Assembly (NCBI GenBank): GCA_013146195.2
Contig: CM028377.1
Location: forward strand, 108,044,094-108,108,093
From: Codonopsis lanceolata
Taxonomy: Eukaryota; Streptophyta; Magnoliopsida; Asterales; Campanulaceae
Length of the DNA: 64,000 bases
Direction: 5' to 3'
The number at the start of each line of letters is the position of its first letter. The stretch's first letter is position 1. The position numbers were made by a program, and so were the translations under genes. Shown here piece after piece: positions 1 through 12,301 of the stretch. Under the pieces are notes generated by a model. It saw only the letters and a list, made by a program, of their open reading frames with translations. It ran no database searches and was not told where the DNA came from.

Positions 1-1322
1 AGAATAGTGAGTTCCCCTCCTATAAAGCCTCGAAGCTCTGCCAAATCTCCTCCAAACACAAAACCAACCGGTCAAAGTGAGCCTTAGCTCCCCAGCTAGG
101 TTTCCACCCTATTTCCCGGTCCAAAAATCTCAAAAAGAACAGTTGCTCTGCCCGAGTAAAAAGGCCAAATCCGTCAGAAGCAAGCAGTTGCTCTGCCCGA
201 TTTCCGCCAGCAGCAAGCAAGCAAAAAGCAAGCGGTTGCTCGCCTGCTTTGGCGGTGCCAAGCAACCTACAAGCGGTCACCGCTCGAACCACGCGGCGGC
301 CAAAAAGACTCCCTCTCCCGGAAGGACAGAGGGAGCACACCAACGCTCTTAAATGTGAGCCTTTAAGGGTTTATTTATATAAAAAAAACTATTTTCCATC
401 CGGTCCAAATGTAAAAATATAAGATGTTATGTTGCCCGGATTTATTTAGAAAATAGCATTAAAAAGAGTCATTATTATGGCCAAATATTTTTAAATGTAT
501 TTGTAATTACTGGAAGGAGGCGGCTGCAAGTCTGTAAATAATGTAGATGTAGATATATTTGCTTTTAATGCTTTATTTATTTGTTCGAGGAATATAACAA
601 AAAGCATACTTTAGCCAAAAACTGTTTTTGAGACCAAAATGGCGAGTTGGGTGCCTAGCACCTTCCCAACTCGTAACTTAGCCTCCGAACCCGTTTTTTG
701 CAATCTCTGATTTTATTTTGGTTTTTTCTTTGTTTTCTCCTTAAAATAAAGATAGCGACTCTATCAAAACATTTTGGATCACAGTGAGGCCCCACAACTT
801 CCTTTCTTGCACTTTTCTGCTTTTCCCTACACAAGGGAGAATGAGAATGAAATGGTGATGTATTCATGCATCCTCGTATCCCCTAAACAAGGGATAACTT
901 GATACATAAAATACAAAGCACTCATAGCGATCCAAAATAGACCTTAAGACAATTTTCTTAAAATCCATAGTGAGGCAGTGCGAGTTCCCACGCGCTCTCG
1001 CAACATCCTTTTTTGCACTTTTCCGTTTTCCCCTAAAAAAAGGATGACGGGAATGAAAGGGTGATACATTTTCTGTATCTTATTTTCCCCTAAACAAGGG
1101 AGGATAAGATACGGAGAAATCAAAGCTCTCATAATGGATAAAAAATCACTAAAGTGACCGAGGCGTATTCCTTGCGCTTTTTGACAACATCCTTTCCGCA
1201 TTTTTAATTTCGTCTTCCCCTAAACAAGGGAGGGTGGAATGGAAAGCGTGATGTTTGCTTCCGCACGCCGTGCACCCCTAGAAAAGGGTGCGCAGAGTTC
1301 AGATCGCACTCCGGGGCACCCA
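1..1322 (+). mobile_element. Tat/Ogre-type gypsy 5' LTR (T1), start outside window
   Basis: This is the 3' part of a long terminal repeat. It is homologous along its length to 49160-50401 and in part to 18770-18997 and 43262-43596. It ends in CCCA directly before a primer-binding-like site. From about 820 to 1290 it carries six short hairpins of the form CCCCTAAAcAAGGG. The Tat/Ogre assignment rests on the downstream gag CCHC motif and protease-region motifs, not on the LTR alone. The LTR start lies left of the window. Confidence 0.82.
820..1290 (+). repeat. Repeated CCCCTAAA-AAGGG hairpins inside Tat LTR
   Basis: Six imperfect inverted repeats of the type CCCCTAAACAAGGG occur near 825, 880, 1030, 1086, 1215 and 1275. 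They are separated by related text (GATAACTTGATAC, AAAGCTCTCATA), so this is a degenerate tandem array with paired hairpins. The same array occurs in the second Tat LTR at about 49915-50365. Conservation in both copies suggests it belongs to the family's LTR. Confidence 0.7.
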
Positions 1323-1325
1323 TTG

Positions 1326-1343
1326 TGGCGACTCTGCTGTGGA
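1326..1343 (+). other. Primer-binding site of Tat element T1
   Basis: TGGCGACTCTGCTGTGGA lies three bases after the LTR end. A TGGCGACTC-type primer site is what I recall for plant Tat/Ogre elements, as opposed to the initiator-Met type. The matching site in T2 is at 50405-50422, with one clear difference (TGGCAACTC). The tRNA identity was not verified. Confidence 0.65.
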
Positions 1344-2643
1344 GATCGTTTTTATTTTAAATAAAAATGGAAGGCTAGACTCAATAACAAAACTTTTTTT
1401 TCTTTTGGTTTTGGCTAAAGCATGCTTGTTATATTTCTTTAAGCATTTGAATATTGTGTTCCTATATATCTGCGTATATATTTGTGGATATGATCCTCCA
1501 TCTTGCAGCAGTTTCGTTCCAGTCGCAATTACAGGTATATTTAAAATATATATTTTTCAAAAAAAAAATCAAAAAAATATATAATAAATTTTCGGGCAGC
1601 ATGACAAAAGGACTGGGGCTTTATTTATTTCTTTTATCTATTGCTTTATTTATGCTCTTTATTATTTTTCGGTACGCTCTATTTTCATTACGCAAAATAT
1701 GTACATATTTTCTTTCATTCTGTCATTTTATTTTGGGGACTAGGACAAATTTGTAATTAATAGGAATAGATAGATTCCCCACTTTTCTTTCTATTTCTTG
1801 ATGTGTTTGCTTTCTTGCTCGCATTCAAACTAAAAAGCAGAGAAAATCTACAAAAAAAAGCAAGATAGGCCATATATGTTTTTATTTTTTGCTTTATATC
1901 TGAAAAAAAAAGAAAAAGATTTTACTGCTTTTTAGATGCTGCACGCATGCAGATATATTCCGAACTGCTACCCTACACCATGGCCAACTTACCCCATGTA
2001 TAAACCAACATTAAATTGCATGTAGATTCTCATGACACTTCATAGACCGACCGGTTTTTGCGTCTCTGAATCATTGGTCAGCCCCCGTGAAAAAAAAGAG
2101 CAAAAAAAAAAAAGAAGTCAAAAAAAAAAAAAATGAAAGCAAAGAAAAAAAATCGAAAAAAAAAAATGAATAAAAAAAATGCAAAGGATATGAGTAAATA
2201 CACAGGGGCTGATTGATTATTTTCTGATGCTCAACTTATACCATTTTGAATGGTGGATCCCGGAAAGAGTATAGGCCCTTCGCTTGGGATCAGTCCGATT
2301 TTGAGGAGTCAAAAGGCTGGTGGAATACGAGGGTCCTATACTTTAGAGAAAGAATCCACTGTTCCAGGAATAGTCCTGAGACTGTCAAAACAAAGCGGGT
2401 GCTTATCTGGTCAATTGTAGAAAAAAACAATAATAATAAAAAAATACTAATAAAGACACACTGTACTCGGAGCAAGAAAGCCTTCAGCCAACCCTTCTGA
2501 TACCTTCAAACCCCATTTTCCTCAGAAACCTGACCCGAATTTGGAAAGGTATAGATAGTACTGGCCGGTTAATACAGGATATAGGCACATAAATCAGATC
2601 AAAAAAGGGCATAATCAGTTCAGAGGGTACAGATCTGAAGAGT
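1344..2643 (+). other. Non-coding leader of Tat element T1
   Basis: This 1.3 kb stretch has no convincing coding sequence. The first 550 bases align with the T2 leader (50423-51030), including a long A-rich tract around 2090-2180. The remainder precedes the gag start codon at 2644. Long leaders between primer site and gag are common in Tat/Ogre elements. Short ORFs here have low-complexity composition and are not called. Confidence 0.6.
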
Positions 2644-4950
2644 ATGGCAGCAGAAAGTGAGCAGTCCACCATGGGTACAAATACAGGGGCTGCAGGGTAC
2701 GCTCCGACTCCGGCTATGCAACAGTGGCTAGATCAAAATTTGGGTGCACAGGCTGACCATATAATGAGCCAGATGGCTAATCTGGTGCAAAGTTTAAAGT
2801 CCAGTGGTGAAGGAATCTCTTTCCCTGCAGTCCCTCAAGAAGCATCAACCTCCCATGTTCCTCCAAATCCGAACTCTCAGCCAAACACCAACCTACCAAA
2901 TACCACCATTACCCCAAATCCAAATCCATCGTCCAATCCTTACTACCCAAATATCAACCATTTTTTATCCTACCCTTCATATCCCTCCCCAAGCACCAAT
3001 ATTCCCCAAAATCCAAATGACCTTCATTTTCCCATCACCAATCCACTCCAAAATAGCCCGCATATGGACCCAAGAAGCTATAACCAGCCAGGCCTAGTTA
3101 CAACCTATTTACCTCCTAATGATCCTGGCCGCCAAACCGATGCCGCCAATAACCCACCAACCCAAAATCCTTATCCTGCCCAAAATCCTACCCAAAATCC
3201 TTACCAAATACCACAGCCAGAAATTAACCCGGCCTTTCCTAATCCTGCTAGCATATACCAAAAACCAACTCTCTCTCCTACCAAAATGGAGGCTGACATG
3301 GAAAATCTAAAAAGTATGATGCTCAAAGTTCTTAACAAAGGAGAATTTTCTACGCGGACATTGGCATTACAACCTTCAGCAGTATTGCCTTCAAAATTCA
3401 AAATGCCCGACATAAAGAAATTCGATGGGACTGGATGCCCTATATCCCACTTGAAATCCTATTCCACTGGCATGCAATCAAGAGGGGTTAGCTTCGAAGC
3501 TATGACTTCCAATTTTCACCTCACCTTAATAGGAGTTGCCAAGCAATGGCTGATGTTGTCAGACAATAACACCATGGGTACTTGGGACCAAATAGCCGAA
3601 GGGTTCGTAGAAAGGTACAAAGACAACATTAACCCTGAAATCAAAAGAGATCTCGAGTCGTGCACCCAAAGGGAAAAAGAAACTTGTGCCAAGTTTGCAG
3701 TTAGGTGGAAAAGAAAATTGGCCCAGACATTCGACAGACCTGATCCGGCTGAATCATCCAGGATGTTCACTAAAAATCTTCAACCCATTTACCTGGAGCA
3801 CATACGGTATCTCCCCTATAGCAATTTCAAAGAAATAGTGGAGATATGAGTCTGTATCGATGAAGATATACAGACTGGGCACTTAAAAGTCAATACGCCC
3901 TCCAACTCTTTCCGATACTCTAAAGGAAAGGCAGCCGTATTAGGACCAGCCGTTAATATGGTAGGAAATGCATCAGCCATTTTTCTACCCAGAACTATAG
4001 CACTGTTCCATGGTCCTGCGGATCAGACAAGTATGTCAACGCAGTGGGAGGAAACAATGGCCCAAACAGAAATTTCAGGAATCAGAACAGGGTAAACCGG
4101 TATTATGATGAATTGCAAGCTCCCCAGTCTGTGATACTGCAAGGGTTAATGGCACAGGGAGTGCTGAAACCTTTAGAAGATTATAAGCCACCTGAATCCC
4201 CTGCCCAGGACATGGAATCATGCCCAGTACTGTGATTACCATCACTGCAGTGGTCACCTCACCGACAAATGCTATGTACTAAAAAATGTTATCCAGGACC
4301 TAATAGATGACAAGGTTATTGAGAAACCTCCTCCCAGACCAAATTTAGTCAATAACCCCCTACCTCAAATCAATATGATTGAGGTTGATGAAAAAATCTG
4401 TGTACCCAAGTTCAAAATAAATAAACATCCATTACCATATATCATTGTTCCCTTCTCTCCATGTCCATCCATAAAAGAGCCTAGTTGCAATATGCTCTCT
4501 TGGGACACTATCCTGGGTAGCCAAAATACCTGTAACCTCAAAAAAGCCACTTGGGTCGGTGGGGATGTCAACCACCTTACTAGATCTGGCCGAGCTTACC
4601 AACCAAACCTGGAAAGAGGTGACCACTCTGGCAAAGATCAAGAAACGGACACTGGGGCTAAAACGGTGGAAGATACTTTACTAGCTCAGATGAAGAAAAC
4701 TCAGACCAATATATCTATCTGGGGCTTGCTTTGTGCTTCCAAAACCCACCGTGATACGCTGGCTAAGTCTTTAAGTCAGACAGTTATTCCTATTGAAACC
4801 TCCCCAAACGAGCTCACTCAAATTATCAGAAACATACACTCTAGGAATGTGATTATGTTTACTGATCTAGATCTGCCAAGGGAAGGAACCAACCACATTG
4901 ATGCTCTCCATATCACTGCGGGGGTCATGGAAAAGAGGGTTCCCTGAGTT
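2644..4950 (+). pseudogene. gag: Tat/Ogre gag polyprotein, broken
   Basis: An open frame runs from ATG 2644 to TGA 3847. Residues about 1-210 are Pro/Asn-rich and disordered. Residues about 250-400 match a retrotransposon gag core (KFKMPDIKKFDGTGCP, later FTKNLQP). After the TGA the same frame continues (GVCIDEDIQTG) to about 4040, where the frame shifts. At 4229-4310 there is CDYHHCSGHLTDKC followed by VIQDLIDD, the C-YH-GH-C plus IQDLID arrangement typical of Tat/Ogre gag. A further open stretch, 4375-4947, precedes the protease. At least one stop and several shifts make this non-functional. Confidence 0.85.
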
Positions 4951-6017
4951 CTGATAGACAATGGGTCTTCTCTAAATGTATGTCCCACTAGCACACTGGC
5001 AAAATTGGGAACGAAAATATCGAGCTTGCTCCTTCATCACAAGCAGATGGGCATACGAAAACACTAGTCGATGTGTCCTGAGGGTGGTCATCTTAATGCT
5101 GACTATTGGGCCATTAACTATGCCAGTAGAATTCCAAGTCTTGGACATACCAGCCACTTTCAGCCTGTTACTGGGACACCCTTGGAGCCATAGGGTAAAA
5201 GGGGTAGCCTCCTCGCTGTATCAACGCGTCAAGTTTATCCATGATGATCATATAGTAATCATTTTGGCTGATAAGATCGTAGAAAACAAGGAAAACGAGT
5301 ACGTCCCGATCCTCGAGATAGAGCATGATGACACTGGTATATTCCTTAGTGGCTTTGAGGTTATCCCAATTTGTAGTCAACGCCATTGAATATGGGCGGC
5401 CGACATCACCGGAAGAACTACTACATCCCTAGGAAACATGATCCTTTAAACATGTTTGAAAAATGAATTATATGTCAGTCTAGGTCTCGGCAGGAAATCA
5501 GGAAATCGAGGGACTTGTTAATTTGGTCCAAGATGAACTCAAGGAATGTATCCCTCCTTTTGGTCTATGATACAAACCTACTCCAGCTGAAATAGCCGCA
5601 ATTATGAAACAGAAGCGTGAGAAACTTAAGGCAGAAAGAGAAAAGCGTCCTTATAAGTATCCCCCTCTCCGACCATATAGAAAGACCTTAAATGGTTACT
5701 TTGTAAGGAAAGGGGAAACAGAAGCCTATCTCATGTTTCCTGAGCCCTGGTTAGACCAGAATGGGAAAAGACACCATGGTTGGGAAATCTTTGAAGATGT
5801 CAGTCTCGTCACAGATAAAATGAAACAAGTTACCATGAAGCCCCGTAGCACTACATATAAGACTGTCACAATTAAAAATGCTTGGTCTATAGACCAAGAT
5901 GATTATCTTTCGGCCCTATTAGATGGCAGTGTCTAAAGGCAGGTTCTCTTAGGTATGATAGATGGAGGCACTAGTTATGAAAAGCTCCCTGCTGAGTTTG
6001 AGTCTGTTATTGATAAG
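4948..6017 (+). pseudogene. Tat protease and post-protease region, truncated
   Basis: VLIDNGSSLNVCP at about 4948-4986 is the retroviral-type aspartic protease active-site region, in the variant (DNGS) I associate with Tat elements. In a shifted frame, 4976-5389 includes FQVLDIPATFSLLLGHPW and SSLYQRVKFI, the second half of the protease domain. An open stretch at 5604-5936 is lysine-rich and belongs to the linker before reverse transcriptase. The reading breaks off at about 6017, where another LTR begins. No reverse transcriptase, RNase H or integrase is present in the window for this element. Confidence 0.75.
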
Positions 6018-6760
6018 TGTAGGTCCCAACGGACACAATAATAAGCTAGAAGGGGGGGTTGAATAGCTTATTTTACACTTAAAAACTTTTGATTAAGTTC
6101 TTTGAAAGATACTTACAATCTATGGAAAAGATTGAAGTAGCGGAAGACTTTCAAAGAAGTTGTTTCAAGTCTGCCGACTACCAGTAGAGCTTTAACAGTT
6201 TACTTAAGTTTTGCTGAATAAAGGGTAAAGATGATTAAAGCAATAAACAGTTCAAAACGCAGAGACAAGCGATGAAAGAAATAACACAAGTGATTTGGGA
6301 TGGTTCACACTATAAAGTGCTCGTCCACCACCAAGGCAGTCAACCTTGGATTTAAATAGTGCATTATGTTTTCCACTAGATCTATTACAAAGAATATTCT
6401 TAATGGATCGTGTACAAAATATTGACTTGTGTTTGGGGTCTAGGGATTAAATATATGTAAAAACAGGATATTTAATTCGTGCAGAAGTATAGTTAATGAA
6501 TGAATAACAACAAGAAGTATAGAAATAAATGTTGATGCTCGGCTTCTTGTTGTTGACGAGGACTTCTAGATCTGTTGAGGATCTCTTGAATGCATTGAGT
6601 TGTAAGACTTGGAGTTATAGAGTTTCAGAGCAATTCTTTAAGTGTTCAATAAAAAAAATGTGTATCTCCAGTCTTTAATGGCAGCATTTATAGCAGGTGC
6701 ACTTCGAAAAGATCCGTTGGAGAAGGCGAAGACTTTACTTGACTCTAAAATGAATGCATT
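6018..6760 (+). mobile_element. Start of another plant LTR (element U)
   Basis: The sequence switches from Tat coding remnants to TGTAGGTCCC at 6018, followed by CTAGAAGGGGGGGTTGAATA. This TGTAGGTCC...CTAGAGGGGGGTGAATAG arrangement is a recurrent start of plant LTRs. Further LTR-like text follows (GTTTTCCACTAGATC near 6368). Neither the end of the LTR nor a target duplication could be fixed, so the right boundary is approximate. Confidence 0.55.
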
Positions 6761-7940
6761 AAATGCATGGGGCGTCGTCAAGAAATCCGTCTTCACAAAT
6801 ATCTAGAGCATGGAATGATTTCTGAGATTTTCGAAAAGTGGGGCAATCGGATGTCGGATCGAGTTATTCTGACGATGGGTGACGATCTGCTTTTTCTGCT
6901 TTCATTTTGTTCGGGGCGAAAAGTCTTCTGCTTTTCGGAGGCGCTTCGGCGGGCTTGATGTGTCGGGGAATGTCTCGGTTTAAATTCAAGCGATGATGAG
7001 ATGAAATTTAAAGCGATCCATTTAATCATTCTTTGGATAGGACACGTCATGAATGACCAGTGGACACGAGTGCCATTTGTAAGCTTTGAGCGAGGTCTTC
7101 AGGTGAAGCTTGTGAAGAGGTCTTCCATTGAACTGTAAAGTCCTATTAAAAACTATACTTGGCAAAGTTCTATACAGGTTGCCACGCTAATCGATCTGCA
7201 GCGATTAGCCTTGAAGTATAAAACTAAGGTAATGAAGCGAGCAGATATAAATCTAACATAAGAATCAACAATCTCCTCCTATTTATATATGGTCATCATT
7301 ACTACAAATGAGGGCTATAACCAACTATGTGATAGATAATAGCATGTCTAAGAGATTTATATAAATGGTAGCGGAAGACATGCCTCTATCAAACAGAAGA
7401 GCACCTCAAATGTAAAGACTAATCTAAGTGCATACAGGGATAAGGAAATCATAGAATAGCACAGATCAAGTAGCAAAAAGCAGTTCAAATATAAATTTAA
7501 AGCGAGTGTTTAAATTCTAAGCAGGATATAGAAAATGACATAACAAAATTTAAACAAGATAATTTTGAAAAAGCAGATAATCTTACGTATTATAAACAAG
7601 ATGTTTACATCTTACGAGTTTTCAAAATATAAGATAGATCTGAAGGTAAAGGGAGGAAAAGATACAAATCTACCAAGGTCTTTTCCCTTTGCCTTTATGC
7701 GCGACTTCCTTTTCCAGTTCGTTCTCTCTAGCTCTTCCATTCTATATGCGTGCGTACTCGTCATTGGCATCGTAGGAGTGCGGTGGAGCAGGCGTAGTCG
7801 AGTTCTTCACGAAGGCGATTGTTCTCTTCCATCGGCATTCGGTTGATTGATCTCATTTGCTTCTCCTCGTGTGATGGCGGATCACGATCACGTTGGGCAT
7901 TCATAATATCATGAGCGAGTCTCGAGCTAGGTTGTTGAGC
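6761..7940. other. Unassigned repeat-like DNA, no gene seen
   Basis: No convincing coding sequence was found. The text TAGCGGAAG recurs at about 6138, 7367 and 10437. Its reverse complement resembles the CTTCCGCT text near 12229 in the copia-like LTR. That suggests parts of retroelement LTRs or leaders in mixed orientation, but nothing firmer can be said. Confidence 0.35.
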
Positions 7941-7941
7941 T

Positions 7942-10206
7942 CTAGAGCAGGAGGCGGCCGCTTAGAGATAGAAGTGATGGCATGGAAAAGCTCGTAGAAG
8001 AGAGAGAGGAGCGGAATCGTACACATTCGTCTCGTTGAGCTTCAGCGTTGATCTTGACGTCACGTGAAATCGTGTTGTATCGTCCAAGCGAGTCGGACAT
8101 CATCTTGAAATTGTCGTAGAAGAGCTGCCGATCGATCATTGGCTTTGGGCGGCGGTGGCTATCTCGTGATAGCGGATAGTGATGATGAGCGCCTAGCCGT
8201 TCGTATATGGCGTCTAACCTTGACAAAATTTCGGCATTGGCCGGTGATAAGAAGAAGGTTGCTTGGCCAATGTGAGATAGTACCAGGGTAGAGCGAGAGG
8301 TAAGCGTCAGTATGAAATTTGAGTGGAGGAGTGATGGAGTCGGAAGAGGAAGAGTCACAGGTAGGTATGGTGTCGGTAGAGGATGAGATGGTTTGAATTG
8401 GAGGGAGGAGGTTTTGGTGGGGAATCAATCTCATGTCGGTGTCGGAATTTCCTTGACAAGGGATGATCGGGTAATGGGGTGAGAACCCGAGAAGAGGCGG
8501 GTAGAAAAAGGCTTTTGGGTTTGAAGGGTAGGTTGAGGTGGTTGTTGGTCGGGGAGAGAGAGCGCTACTTGAAGAAAGTTCAAAAGAACTTGGCGGCATT
8601 AGAGTCATTGGCTGGATGGTTTTGTTGGTGTTGAAGAGTGGTTTGGGTGTGGTGAGGTGAGGTGGGGTAGATGGGTCGGGCGAGTAGTTGAAGGGTGAAG
8701 GAGGAGGAGGAGTGGGGTTCGGGTAGGCTCTCACGTGTATGAGCTCTCACGAGGATAGACTCCTCAGGAGGTGGTGAATTCTCTGAGTAGATGACTCGGG
8801 AGGAATAGGTGGTTAGGTGTGGCGGTAGTTGGTTGTCGGGTTGATGGTTGGGCGTCGGTGGTTGGTTGGCTGGCGGTAGTTGGCTTGGTGCGGAACCTCC
8901 TTTTCTTCCTTAGCGGTGAATAGGAGACTTCAGTACTTCATTCGGTAGATCGGGAATGTCTATTTGGTGGGCTGGTCCTCGAAGTTTTCAGAAGCCTTGA
9001 CGTTTAGGGAGTGGGTGCGGAGAAGGTGAGGGTGGTTGTTTGGTTTGAGTAGATGGGCTGGGAAGAATAGGTTGGTGAGTTTGAGAGGATGGGCGTGGGG
9101 GGGTTGGTGGGGGGTGGGTTGGTTTGACTCTTGTCTTTTGGCCTTCCTTCATCTCTTTTTAATCCCAACTGCACTCCTCTTATGGCACTTCATCTTAACT
9201 TTGGTCTTCTTCTTGCCTTTGGCTTTACTTGCTGGCTCGTAGCGGTTGTTACGCCTCATCGGCCAAATCTTTGGCTTTTGATGGAGGGCGTGGCCACTTG
9301 TTCATCAAACTTTGAAGAGGCCTTCTTGAAGGTTCTTTTAGCGTCGTCAAGCTTCCATGTTGAGCGAGTCACGATGATCGGTGGTTATTGTCAGAGAACC
9401 CGGAAGACCCTTTCTGACCTTCGCTTGTTCTCATATTCGTGTATTCTTGAAGAAGAAGCGGTTAGTTGTTTCTCCTTTGCCACACTATCAGGCTCATCTT
9501 CTTTCAAGGAAGAGTTGACTTCCTCATTGTCTCTACGAGGGCGTTGATCAACCTCACAAAGGAACTTGAAGTGGGGTTGTTCTTTACTTCTCCTTTGCTT
9601 CGGTTGTTGAAGATGATGGTTAAGTTGAGGCAGTGCGAAGGAATACAACACAGTCGGGTTAAGGTGTTGTGTGTAAACATGTCATGTGCTCCACTCTTGA
9701 ATAGAAGCTTGTCCAATGGTGGCTTGTTAATTCCAGAGGAATAGATTCCTCGGCATTTTCCCTTGTGCTTCCCAGGGGTATCAACTCCCTCATTGCTTCC
9801 AGGCATGAATAGCCTCGGCAATGGTTGCCTCAAGTGCTCCACCGAAATGTGCGCCGATGATGGTGGAGATGGTCTTAGCGATAGAAATGGGGCGACCTCT
9901 AATCCATCCTCGTAGAAGCGTTTTTGTTCATGAGTTCCATCCTTTGATAAAATTCTTACGCGGAAAGATCTTGTAATCTTTGTCGTTTAGAGAAGAGTGG
10001 AAGTATACCGAGGCGTTCATATCCTCGCATGCCTTGACTCGGCGGCTATTGTCTTGGTGGCGAAGGTCAATGCATCCACAGGAATATAGAGTTTTGGGTC
10101 GAGGCCACGATGGCGTCATGAGAGGGGAAAAGTGGGATATCGGAAGGTTGACATCGAGACTTGGTGGAATTTCGGTTTCGGGGTCTAACACCTTTCTGTT
10201 TGTCAC
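7942..10206 (-). pseudogene. Decayed minus-strand ORF tract, probable retroelement protein
   Basis: Several minus-strand stretches read like pieces of one protein. The start at 10206 gives VLDPETEIPPSLDVNLPISH and later KDYKIFPRKNFIKGWN. After shifts, about 9770-9910 reads TISTIIGAHFGGALEATIAE. Then 9391-9651 is highly charged (Glu/Lys/Arg/Ser). About 8159-8900 is Pro/Ser/Thr-rich, and about 7990-8230 contains an ILSRLDAIYERLGA-like helix. Many stops and shifts separate the pieces. I do not recognise the family. Retroelement origin is inferred from context and composition. Confidence 0.4.
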
Positions 10207-10552
10207 GCTTGGATTTTGAAGTTTTTGCTGAAAGAAATGTAATAAAAAATTAGGGCTTTTACCTCAAGAACTAAACAAGCGAAATTTCAAGGTTTTCGAG
10301 ATTATTGAAATTTTTGAAATGAAAACTTGAAACAGAATGTTTAGAGTATCAAACAGAAATGTATATGAAGTTTTTCAAGAGAGTAAACATTGAAAGCATA
10401 TAAGCATTGTTAGTTTCTAGAGTTTAAAAGAACAACGATAGCGGAAGCTGTTAGAAACTTCGAAAGTGACCGTTTGAATTCCAAAACAATTTAGGTTATG
10501 AAATGAAATGCAAAGCAGGTAAACAATAAGTTTCAAGTAGTAGAGTAGAGAA
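10207..10552. other. Non-coding sequence up to the first gap
   Basis: This AT-rich sequence directly follows the start of the decayed minus-strand ORF. No gene was seen. It includes GATAGCGGAAGC, also seen near 6138 and 7367. It could be the upstream non-coding part (leader or LTR) of the same minus-strand element. Confidence 0.35.
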
Positions 10553-10652
10553 NNNNNNNNNNNNNNNNNNNNNNNNNNNNNNNNNNNNNNNNNNNNNNNN
10601 NNNNNNNNNNNNNNNNNNNNNNNNNNNNNNNNNNNNNNNNNNNNNNNNNNNN
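10553..10652. other. Assembly gap (100 N)
   Basis: Exactly 100 N are present, the conventional placeholder for a scaffold join of unknown length. Adjacency of the sequences on either side is therefore not proven. Confidence 0.98.
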
Positions 10653-11435
10653 ATTGCATCCATGGCTGGCGGGGGGTGACAAAGGGTCTCTTATCTTTCC
10701 CTCTCTCGTATACCGTATTCTCCTCTCGAGGGTATAAACCTCCTTCCTCCACTTTCGTTTATCACTGTTCTTGAGCCTCTTCACTTCTCTTCCAAACTTT
10801 TAAAAGGGGATAGGCTTGTCAATTTACCTCTCCGGTGGCTCGGATACTTCTCCTTCCTACCATTCACGATACTCTGACATCTTCTTGGGTTCTGTTGTTC
10901 CTATTGTTGTTCCTCGAATGTTGCAACATCGGTGCAACATCCACCTGTTACTCTCTCTACTGACTCCTATGTCGGTTGATTTTGTCAAAGAGCAAGCTGC
11001 GGTTGATCTGAGGACCGGCTCTCGCCTTCTTTGCTCATCGGGGCCTTTCTTACTACTTTGAGTTGCAGCGGTATTCCTCTGGCTAGGGCAACATTCGGTC
11101 AAATAGGGGTGAGGCTGCAACAAGAGAAGGTTGTGATCTTTGAAGATGCAAGTAATGATGTTAGTGCAACATGATTTTTCGAAGGATAAGCCGATGTATT
11201 GTGGTTACGTTTTTTGTTATGCGATGGTGATGGTTGGTCAAACATTTACTTCATTTGGTCTGTAATAATTAGGGTAGACATTTTGAGATTCATGTAACTT
11301 GTTGTTGATGGTGACTGATGTTAGTTGACTATATCTCTCTTGTATATTTCTGCTCTTTGTTTCAGAAAATGTTCATCATACTCTTCTTGCAGGTCTTGTG
11401 AATTTGACCGAGAATGCTCGAACAAAGGGGGTGAT
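10653..11435 (+). mobile_element. 3' end of copia-like internal region, degenerate
   Basis: This sequence precedes a polypurine tract (AAAGGGGGTGAT, 11424-11435) that abuts an LTR start. That arrangement is typical of the 3' end of Ty1/copia elements. No recognisable reverse transcriptase or RNase H is left. One open stretch at 10816-11061 has no family resemblance that I can name. The left side is cut by the gap. Confidence 0.5.
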
Positions 11436-12301
11436 TGTAAGGGTATTTTAGGCATTGCCTAATTTATCTTGTTCTCACTTTCTTGGTCAAAATAGGATTT
11501 AATTTGGTATTTTTGTGTTAAGATTTAATTAGGATTTTCTGATTAGGTTTAGGTGATATTTTTGGTAATTAAATCTTTGCATAAGTGTTTATTTATTGAT
11601 GGTATCAAATTAGGAAACAAATCTTGTATATTTGTTAGTTTAATTTCTTTCCTAGTAGGATGTGGTGTTTTTTTGCCGTGAATGTGCAGGATACCTTGGT
11701 GTCTTGGATTTCAAGTTGTTGCAGCATATATAGGCGATCTTGGCGACTTGAAGAATACTGAAGGAGAGCATATAGGCGAAATTGATGAGAAGAGCTGTGA
11801 GCAGAAAAGTGAGAGTTGATCCCAGATTTCTTGTGTGCTGAATTAGAGAGAAGAGATCAACGATTGTTCTGAAGACTGCCGTGAACATACAACTGCCGAT
11901 TTAATATCTTGAGAACACGGCCTTGTGTTTCTGGCTGATGACCCCTTCGTGCTTCGACTTTTGTTGTTGGTCTTGGAAGCTGTTTTTAGTCTTTGATTAT
12001 TTTCTTCCCACGTTTGGTTTGATAATTTATGTGGGTTTTGTAATCTCCAAGATTCTATATCTTGTGAGATTTTTTGTGTAAACTGTTCAGGTTCAAAAAC
12101 AGTTTTGAGTTTAATATAATTTGTTGCCTTGAGGCTTGATCTACAAGATTGATTCTTGTAGATTGTTTTTTGTGTGATTTTATGTCTTCTATAATCTGCA
12201 TAGTTCAATATCTGAAAACAAATCTTCCGCTGCTATTTTCTGTGATACACTTTCAGTTCACATTATTCTGCGCCATTGTTGCAACATTCATTTGCGCAGC
12301 A
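11436..12301 (+). mobile_element. Copia-like 3' LTR, about 866 bp
   Basis: It starts TGTAAGGGTATTTTAGGC immediately after a polypurine tract. It contains a TATA-like CATATATAGG at about 11725 and ends around GCGCAGCA. The end is estimated from the terminal CA rule and from the point where V-type LTR sequence begins. A partner 5' LTR is not in the window, so no target duplication can be tested. Confidence 0.6.

Noticed and set aside
820..1290. CCCTAAA words resembling plant telomere repeats
   Set aside because: They occur singly as arms of short hairpins (CCCCTAAACAAGGG), not as tandem CCCTAAA arrays, and lie inside an LTR.
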